This document shows, in pieces, positions 33,635-38,939 of a stretch of DNA of 38,939 bases. Both the position numbers and the translations under genes were made by a program. Numbering within the stretch: the first letter of the stretch is position 1; the number at the start of each line of letters is the position of its first letter. The notes under the pieces were generated by a model. It had not been told where the DNA came from, did no database searches, and worked only from the letters and a program-made list of their open reading frames with translations. The stretch lies in NCBI GenBank assembly GCA_030064935.1, contig JASJEA010000062.1, positions 1-38,939 on the forward strand. The letters are read 5' to 3'. This DNA is from Crocosphaera sp. (GTDB taxonomy: Bacteria > Cyanobacteriota > Cyanobacteriia > Cyanobacteriales > Microcystaceae).

Positions 33635-34648
33635 TTACTTCCACTTACTAGCAACAACCTCAGCTAAGTCAACAACCCGTTGAGAGTAACCCCATTCGTT
33701 GTCATACCAAGCAACGACTTTAACCATATCGCCACCCATAACCATTGTTAGGCTGGCATCTACAATAGAAGATACGTCGGTTCCACGATAGTCACAGGAT
33801 ACTAAAGGCAAATCATTGTACTCGATGATGCCCTTCATTGCTCCTTCAGAAGCACTCTTGATGACTTCATTAACTTGTTCAGTAATGGTGCTTTTTTCCA
33901 CTTGAATTACTAAGTCAACCACAGAAACATTAGGAGTAGGAACCCGCATAGCGATTCCGTTTAATTTTCCTTTCATTTCGGGAATGACTAAAGCAACTGC
34001 TTTGGCTGCCCCAGTGGAAGTAGGAACAATGTTAACCGCAGCAGCACGTGCCCGACGAAGATCACGGTGAGAAGCATCTAAAATGCGTTGATCCCCGGTA
34101 TAACTGTGGGTGGTAGTCATGGTGCCTTTGATGATACCAAAGTTATCATTTAACACTTTCACCACAGGAGCGAGACAGTTGGTGGTACAACTCGCGTTAC
34201 TAACAACGTTATATTTGTCGGGATCGTAGTCTTTTTCGTTAACCCCAACTACGAAGGTGCCTACATTACCACCCTTTCCAGGAGCCGTAATTAAGACCTT
34301 TTTAGCCCCAGCGACAATGTGCTTAGATGCTCCTTCTTCTGTAACAAAGACTCCAGTGGATTCAATGATTAAATCGATGCCCCATTCTGTCCAAGGTAGG
34401 TTTAAGGGGTTACGATCAGAAACGCACTTGATGGTGTTCCCGTTAACAGTTAGGGAGTTGTCATCTGCCTCAATGTCGGCATCTAATTTGCCAAGCATGG
34501 AATCGTATCTTAGCAGGTGAGCATTAGTTCTGGGATCAGAAGTATCATTAATACCGACTACTTCCAACTGGCTATTTTCCCGACCTAACCAGCACCGTAA
34601 AAAGTTGCGTCCAATACGTCCGAACCCGTTGATTGCTACTCTAATCAC
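33635..34648 (-). CDS. gap2: Glyceraldehyde-3-phosphate dehydrogenase, Gap2 type
   Basis: Gap2 is the cyanobacterial NAD(P)-dependent enzyme of the Calvin cycle and gluconeogenesis. The 337-residue protein starts [20 protein letters not shown] (Rossmann fold), has the cofactor-binding [17 protein letters not shown], the catalytic C154 in [13 protein letters not shown] with H181 in [11 protein letters not shown], and the C-terminal [12 protein letters not shown]. Its overall pattern is that of Gap2 rather than glycolytic Gap1. Start is GTG at 34646-34648 with a GAGG about ten bases upstream. It stands alone with a strong terminator. Confidence 0.95.
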   Translation of the reverse strand: MIRVAINGFGRIGRNFLRCWLGRENSQLEVVGINDTSDPRTNAHLLRYDSMLGKLDADIEADDNSLTVNGNTIKCVSDRNPLNLPWTEWGIDLIIESTGVFVTEEGASKHIVAGAKKVLITAPGKGGNVGTFVVGVNEKDYDPDKYNVVSNASCTTNCLAPVVKVLNDNFGIIKGTMTTTHSYTGDQRILDASHRDLRRARAAAVNIVPTSTGAAKAVALVIPEMKGKLNGIAMRVPTPNVSVVDLVIQVEKSTITEQVNEVIKSASEGAMKGIIEYNDLPLVSCDYRGTDVSSIVDASLTMVMGGDMVKVVAWYDNEWGYSQRVVDLAEVVASKWK

Positions 34649-35018
34649 TGCGTCTTACCCTCTGTAGTTTTACTTCAATAGATTAAAACATTATTAATGA
34701 CCCCAATCATACCCCAAAGGCTGATCAATTTCGATACCCTATGTCAATTTTTTTTTCAGTTAGGTATTTTTGACGGGAACATCAACGTCACTTAAGAGGT
34801 TTAATGCTCTTTAAAAGCGTATTATTCGGCATTAAACGTTCTATATTGAGTAAATAGAGTTTTTTGATGCTTTTTAGCTCCAATTTTTCTTATCAGCTTT
34901 CTTATACTCAGATATTGAACCAACTAATTTTCGAGTTGAGATAGAGTGTAAGCTGTGGGGTGTGGGGATTATTGAGTTTTCAAGGGCGCAAATGAAGATA
35001 AATTCCTCCTAAACTGCC
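34649..35018. other. gap2 upstream region with one dyad
   Basis: No gene. GTTTAATGC (34799-34807) and GCATTAAAC (34829-34837) form a perfect 9-bp inverted repeat with a 21-nt spacer, about 150-190 bp before the gap2 start. It may be an operator or the end of the upstream gene's transcript. Several T-runs occur (34748-34756). The gap2 promoter must be here but is not resolved. Confidence 0.4.
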
Positions 35019-35291
35019 TCAAGATGAGTAATTTCGGGTATTTGCTTCCCAGTCTTGACAGTTAATGGCTTCTTCTGTTAAAGCCTTATAGGGATGGATG
35101 GTACATTTTAAGCAAGTTTGTCCTGTATAAAAAATACAGCGATCGCAAGGAATGTTATGAAGTTTCTTTAAATAGATAACTCCATCTTGTATCGCTAAGA
35201 AAATGGAACAAAAAAAGCACAGTAAAACCAACCAAATAAGTAAAGGAAAAAACCAACCCATTTGGCTAACAATAATTTGTTGCAAAACCAT
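35019..35291 (-). CDS. Small Cys-rich membrane-anchored protein, function unknown
   Basis: The 90-residue protein has one strong membrane helix (about residues 12-35) followed by a short soluble part with CDRCIFYTGQTCLKCTIHPYKAL and a later NCQDW. The five soluble cysteines include CxxC and CxxC-like pairs, suggesting metal binding or a redox role. I recall similar small proteins in other cyanobacteria but no named family. The ATG at 35289-35291 is used. Confidence 0.65.
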   Translation of the reverse strand: MVLQQIIVSQMGWFFPLLIWLVLLCFFCSIFLAIQDGVIYLKKLHNIPCDRCIFYTGQTCLKCTIHPYKALTEEAINCQDWEANTRNYSS

Positions 35292-35422
35292 GAGATTTGT
35301 TTAGAAAACAACGAACACTACTAGGATTGTTGACAATGACTTAATAAGTAACTGTCGTCTATTTTTTTTCGAGATAATAGGGGCTAAAACCTGGCTTTTT
35401 AAAGCGCACCGCAATCTTCCTC

Positions 35423-36175
35423 TCAAAAACAACTTCTGACTTCTGACTTCTGATTTCTGACTTGGTTATCTGTCGCCACACTTTCCCAAAATAAAGCGAC
35501 TTTGTCACTCACTTCTTGAGGATTCAGATAATGAAAAAAGTGCTTTCCTTCCTGACATTCCCAGAAAACATCCCCTGATTTTAACCAAGGTTTCCAGGCA
35601 TTAAGTTGATAGGAAGAAATAACCATATCATCTTTACTACCTAGCACAAATAAAGGCACAGAAATTACTTCAGGAGTAACACTTAATTGTTCTATTAAAG
35701 TGTTAGGAGAGGGAGAAGATAATAAGTCTTGTTCGAGAAGATATATGAATAACTCCGTTTTAAAAGGACATTGACGACCAAATAAACTATAAACAATTTG
35801 TGTTAAAATGGTATAGCGATCGCAGGGTAAGGACTTGAGTAAAGCATAATAATAACTCTGCCAATCCACCCCTAAATTAGCCCCAACCGATAATAAGGTT
35901 AGAGAATTGACTCTTTCAGGATAGCGTTGAGCATAGATCATTCCTAACCACCCACTCAAACCATGACCAATTAAATTAACAGGATGATCCAGTTGTTTAC
36001 AATAGTCCTGTAGTAAAACCAAAGCCACATCAAGGGTTATGGGTTCATCAGGAGTTTGCTCATATTCCCACAAAGCTAGAGAGTATTGTTGAGAAATTTT
36101 CTTAATTAAGGGACGGTTAAAACGATTTAATGCAGGACTGACACTTAACCACAAAGCAGTAGGAATAGAAGACAT
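35423..36175 (-). CDS. Alpha/beta-hydrolase-fold protein with altered nucleophile elbow
   Basis: The 250-residue protein has the fold's landmarks: NLIGHGLSGWLGMIYAQRYPERVNSLTLL (elbow), FVLGSKDDMV (acid region, D182/D183) and EGKHFFHY (H212). The elbow reads G-H-G-L-S where G-x-S-x-G is expected: residue 72 is Gly, and a Ser sits two positions later (S74). It may be non-hydrolytic or use a shifted residue. It lies 121 bp downstream of isiA on the same strand and may be co-transcribed; it could correspond to the isiC gene reported in some isi operons, but I cannot confirm this. The last residues (VRNQKSEV) are encoded by a heptamer repeat. Confidence 0.78.
   Translation of the reverse strand: MSSIPTALWLSVSPALNRFNRPLIKKISQQYSLALWEYEQTPDEPITLDVALVLLQDYCKQLDHPVNLIGHGLSGWLGMIYAQRYPERVNSLTLLSVGANLGVDWQSYYYALLKSLPCDRYTILTQIVYSLFGRQCPFKTELFIYLLEQDLLSSPSPNTLIEQLSVTPEVISVPLFVLGSKDDMVISSYQLNAWKPWLKSGDVFWECQEGKHFFHYLNPQEVSDKVALFWESVATDNQVRNQKSEVRSCF
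35432..35463. repeat. Heptamer repeat in the hydrolase 3' end
   Basis: Four copies of ACTTCTG (the last ATTTCTG) plus ACTT run through the final codons of the hydrolase gene, ending seven bases before its stop (minus strand). It is an STRR-type array inside coding sequence. Confidence 0.88.
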
Positions 36176-36296
36176 AAAAACTCCAAATCAAGAAAAATTG
36201 AGGCACAATAAAAGATAGAGTTGAATTGGGAAGGTTAAGAGGATGTTAATCAGTGTCTTGCAAGAACTCTTTAGACACCCCTTAACCCCTTTTTAT

Positions 36297-37328
36297 TTAC
36301 ACTTGCTCAAGGTTATTCAGAGCAGTTTCGACTTGTTTGAAATTAAAGCCCATCGCCCGCAAAGCGTGCCAAAGATGGCCTTGTAAGAAGAAAAAGGCTA
36401 AGAAAAAGTGAGCATTGGCTAACCAACAACGGGATGTATGGCGACCGAAGTCTAAAATCGTCGTATCAGCAAAATAGGGTGTAACACCTAATTTCACTTC
36501 TAAGATTGGGCCATAAAATTCAGGAGGATAGGCTAAAGTATTAACTGCACAGAAATAAGCTGCTACAAAGCCTGCTAAAGCAATACCCCCTAAAGAGTAG
36601 GATAAGATGGCTTCTCCTGAGAAAATAAGACGCTTTTTCGCCCATTCCATCGGAGGAATGATAATATGCCAGATTCCACCTGCAATGAGAAGAATACCAA
36701 CATAGATATGACCACCAACCAAGTCTTCAAGGCTGTTAACCGTAGCAAAATGGGTTTGATACCCATAGATAACTAAGGGATCTAAAGTCGGTTGAGTTGC
36801 TAAACGAACCCCTTCGATGGTGGAGTCGTATAATCCACCCCAATACATGGCTTTACCAACCAGTAACAGCGCACCTATGCCCAAAAATAAGAGATGATGC
36901 CCTAAGATAATACCCAGTTTTTTGGGGTCATCCCAGTCAAAATGAAAGCGACGTGCGCCTCCTTCTGTGGTTTTTAGGTCTTGAGGAGCTTGTAATAAAT
37001 GGAACAATGCACCTGCACCTAAGACAGCAGAGGAAATAAGATGTAATACCCCAATAACAAAGAAAGGATAGCTATCGATTACTTCCCCCCCTTGACCAAC
37101 ACCAAAGCCTAATGTGGCTAAGTGGGGTAACAAAATTAATCCCTGTTCTCCCATCGGTATGTCAGGAGAATAGTTAGAAAGTTCAAACAAGGTAAAGGCT
37201 CCTGCCCAAAACATGATTAAAGCAGCTTGAGCAGCATGAGCAACAATGAATAAACCAGATTTATCAGCAAATCTGGAATTTCCGGCCCACCAATCATATT
37301 TAACTGTGGGATTATCGTAAGTTTGCAT
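36297..37328 (-). CDS. isiA: Iron-stress chlorophyll-binding protein CP43'
   Basis: IsiA is a six-helix chlorophyll a antenna protein that forms rings around photosystem I and is induced by iron shortage. From the ATG at 37326-37328 ([20 protein letters not shown]) it has 343 residues; a longer frame adds 17 unlikely residues. Characteristic parts are [70 protein letters not shown] and [25 protein letters not shown]. His residues in these helices fit chlorophyll ligands, and the large PSII CP43 lumenal loop is absent. No flavodoxin gene (isiB) follows. A Fur-like site lies upstream. Pcb-type proteins are the only close alternative. Confidence 0.93.
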   Translation of the reverse strand: MQTYDNPTVKYDWWAGNSRFADKSGLFIVAHAAQAALIMFWAGAFTLFELSNYSPDIPMGEQGLILLPHLATLGFGVGQGGEVIDSYPFFVIGVLHLISSAVLGAGALFHLLQAPQDLKTTEGGARRFHFDWDDPKKLGIILGHHLLFLGIGALLLVGKAMYWGGLYDSTIEGVRLATQPTLDPLVIYGYQTHFATVNSLEDLVGGHIYVGILLIAGGIWHIIIPPMEWAKKRLIFSGEAILSYSLGGIALAGFVAAYFCAVNTLAYPPEFYGPILEVKLGVTPYFADTTILDFGRHTSRCWLANAHFFLAFFFLQGHLWHALRAMGFNFKQVETALNNLEQV

Positions 37329-37363
37329 GGTTTTTTCACCGGAGAAACACAACGAATACTTAT

Positions 37364-37411
37364 TGCTAGTAATTATCAATAAGTATAATTCTAAGTTAGA
37401 GTTATTTGCAA
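37364..37411 (-). promoter_or_regulatory. Candidate isiA promoter with Fur box
   Basis: On the minus strand, TTGCAA (37411-37406) and TATACT (37387-37382) are spaced 18 bp, a plausible -35/-10 pair. Just downstream, TGATAATTACTAGCA (37378-37364) matches the 7-1-7 Fur pattern TGATAATnATTATCA at 12 of 14 positions and would cover the start of transcription, 36 bp before the ATG. Fur repression of isiA is established in other cyanobacteria; the site here is by pattern only. Confidence 0.55.
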
Positions 37412-37537
37412 TAAAAGACTATTAAGAATTGTTGAACTTATGGAATGGGGAAGCTAAAAACAGTATTGATGATCTTCCCTGTCTCTTGAGAAAGACTATA
37501 TGATCAAAAATAAGCTTGGAGAATAACAGATAATAAT

Positions 37538-38428
37538 ATGAGTCAAACCATTACACCATCTCAAAGTAAAAATAGTTTAGCCCCCAGTGTAATTAGCGAT
37601 CGCACGCCAGAAGGGAATTGGTTCTCAGACTTTTCTCAAGAAACCCTGGCCATGACCAAACGCCTTTTTATACAATTGCAGCGTCGCCCGTCAACCTTGA
37701 TCGCAGGGATTATTCAACCCTTTATGTGGTTGATTTTATTTGGGGCTTTATTTTATAACGCACCACAGGGATTATTTGGGGATGATCTCAACTATGCTAA
37801 GTTTCTCGCCCCTGGAATCATTGTCTTTACTGCCTTTTCTGGAGCCTTAAACGCAGGACTCCCTGTGATGTTTGATAGAGAATTTGGCTTTCTCAACCGT
37901 TTATTGGTAGCTCCCTTGGCTTCACGTTACTCCATTGTCGCTTCTTCAACCCTGTATATTATTGTCCTCAGTTTTATCCAAACCGCCGTTATTGTGGGTG
38001 CAAGTGCTTTATTAGGTGCTGGTTTACCGAGTTTAGTGGGTTTAGGGGCGATCGCCTTAATTGTCTTGTTAATCGTTTCTGGTGTAACCGGGTTAAGTTT
38101 AGGACTGGCCTTTGCCTTACCAGGTCATATTGAACTCATTGCCGTCATTTTTGTGACCAACTTGCCCCTATTATTTGCCAGTACCGCCTTAGCTCCTTTA
38201 TCCTTTATGGCAGGATGGTTACAAGCGATCGCTAGTTTAAACCCTTTAACCTATGCCATTGAGCCCATTCGCTACATTTACCTTAATGGAGAATGGTCTT
38301 TAGCCAGTATTGTTTTACAAACCCCTTGGACAGATATTAATTTTCTAGGAGTTTTATTATTACTGTTAGGGTTTGATTTACTGATTTTATTAGCTATTCA
38401 ACCCTTATTGCGTCGTCGTTTTGCCTAG
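37538..38428 (+). CDS. ABC-2 type transporter permease
   Basis: The 296-residue protein has a polar N-terminus (about 40 residues) and six membrane helices. ABC-2 family features are LIAGIIQPFMWLILFGALFY, FLAPGIIVFTAFSGALNAGLPVMFDREFGFLNRLLVAPL and LASLNPLTYAIEPIRY-like LNPLTYAIEPIRYIYL. These permeases export drugs, lipids or polysaccharides with a separate ATPase; none is adjacent, so the partner lies elsewhere. The substrate is unknown. The ATG at 37538 has only a distant GGAG. It is divergent from isiA across about 210 bp. Confidence 0.92.
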   Translation: MSQTITPSQSKNSLAPSVISDRTPEGNWFSDFSQETLAMTKRLFIQLQRRPSTLIAGIIQPFMWLILFGALFYNAPQGLFGDDLNYAKFLAPGIIVFTAFSGALNAGLPVMFDREFGFLNRLLVAPLASRYSIVASSTLYIIVLSFIQTAVIVGASALLGAGLPSLVGLGAIALIVLLIVSGVTGLSLGLAFALPGHIELIAVIFVTNLPLLFASTALAPLSFMAGWLQAIASLNPLTYAIEPIRYIYLNGEWSLASIVLQTPWTDINFLGVLLLLLGFDLLILLAIQPLLRRRFA

Positions 38429-38436
38429 ATTGTTTA

Positions 38437-38486
38437 GTGACATCCTCCCACACCATAATCTGTGATTTGGTGTGGGAGGATGTCAC
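38437..38486. terminator. 19-bp perfect hairpin after the permease gene
   Basis: Arms 38437-38455 and 38468-38486 (outer GTGACATCC/GGATGTCAC) are fully complementary around a 12-nt loop, starting 8 nt past the permease stop. There is no T-run. Position fits a terminator, but the length is more like a transposon-end hairpin. Confidence 0.65.
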
Positions 38487-38571
38487 ATCTTCGGCGAATA
38501 TTATAGAGCGGTACTGACAATATTTCTTAAACCTTGGACAACCAAAACTTTTAATGGAAGAACATTAGCTG

Positions 38572-38679
38572 ATACCAGATCCGCTTATTATCGTAGAGTA
38601 ATATTCTTTCTCCCACTGCCTCCTCTGCTTCCCCTGCTCCCTCTGCCTTCTTAATATGATTCTAAAGCGGATTTGGTAT
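38572..38679. mobile_element. MITE-like element with inverted ends
   Basis: ATACCAGATCCGCTT (38572-38586) and AAGCGGATTTGGTAT (38665-38679) are inverted repeats with one mismatch. The 78-nt core contains a pyrimidine-rich, CCTCTG/CCCCTG-like short tandem repeat (about 38613-38650). The ends include TA, fitting IS630/mariner-type insertion at TA. No gene is inside. Confidence 0.55.
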
Positions 38680-38939
38680 GAGGTCTATTCAAGCCCCCTT
38701 CTCGCCCTTATTTTTTACCCGCCTTTCATAGCGAGACTCACCTGCGGTACAGTGCGTGGCTTGTCGACGGTAAGCTAAACTTTTACTAAACATTTTTAAC
38801 TTTTTTGAACTACCCTTGACAGAAAAATACTTTTGAGAGTTCAGCATTGATGACCTGAGTTCGATGTAAGCAGGAGCCATAAATTCCTAAAAAATTAAGG
38901 ATAATCTTGAGAAAAATAAACACAGGAATTCAAGCCAGT
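38680..38939. other. Gene-free right end of the window
   Basis: No supported gene. A 63-codon open frame on the minus strand (38689-38880) has a low-complexity, basic composition without any recognisable family and is not called. An ACCTGAGTTCGATG string near 38852 resembles the arm of the inverted repeat at 8892-8903. Confidence 0.4.

Noticed and set aside
38689-38880. 63-codon open frame on the minus strand
   Set aside because: Basic, low-complexity composition, no recognisable family, and located in repeat-rich intergenic DNA.

Overview
The window is a cyanobacterial chromosome segment. Direct signs are isiA (CP43'), gap2, the short cyanobacterial Hfq, a cyanoexosortase, several small cyanobacteria-type proteins of unknown function, and many HIP1 octamers (GCGATCGC). 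The low GC and gene set suggest a unicellular Crocosphaera/Cyanothece-type organism; that placement is inference.

Layout. 0.2-2.2 kb: ctaA and ctaB (heme O/A synthesis, minus strand). 2.5-3.3 kb: a lamin-tail-domain protein. 3.5-6.3 kb: a surface/export module of a DegT-type aminotransferase, cyanoexosortase B and its partner protein. 6.4-8.2 kb: a chorismate lyase-like gene divergent from truB, with a broken small reading frame between them. 8.2-9.0 kb: a gene-free block of 95-bp tandem repeats, itself duplicated. 9.0-14.0 kb: lytic transglycosylase, a small DUF5340-like protein, a fasciclin protein, and a three-gene unit (small membrane protein, cobK, DUF2470). 14.1-16.1 kb: cation diffusion facilitator and PfkB-type kinase. 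16.1-25.9 kb, plus strand: rsmI, a TAXI lipoprotein, a DusB-type tRNA dihydrouridine synthase, aldehyde dehydrogenase, a sodium/solute symporter, cytochrome P450 and guaA. 26.0-29.5 kb, minus: HtrA protease, a COG0523 metallochaperone with a tandem His-rich stretch, and two small conserved proteins. 29.9-32.0 kb: argB divergent from coaX and hfq. 32.0-33.5 kb: a mobile element with an IsrB-type gene. 33.6-38.4 kb: gap2, a small Cys-rich membrane protein, an alpha/beta-hydrolase downstream of isiA, and an ABC-2 permease. The last 0.5 kb holds a long hairpin and a MITE-like element.

Most genes are housekeeping: respiratory heme, plastoquinone precursor, cobalamin, arginine, GMP and CoA synthesis, RNA modification, proteolysis and light harvesting. 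Accessory DNA lies mainly between genes: MITE-like elements, heptamer repeats (some running into gene 3' ends), the 95-bp repeat block and the IsrB element.

The most interesting locus is 32.0-33.5 kb. The gene has the PLMP motif, the split RuvC catalytic residues and an arginine-rich bridge helix, but no HNH domain, which matches IsrB, the HNH-less relative of IscB and Cas9. It is preceded by about 225 nt that can fold with a pseudoknot, as expected for an omega RNA. The coding sequence also carries a 51-bp in-frame palindromic insertion flanked by a 5-bp direct repeat.
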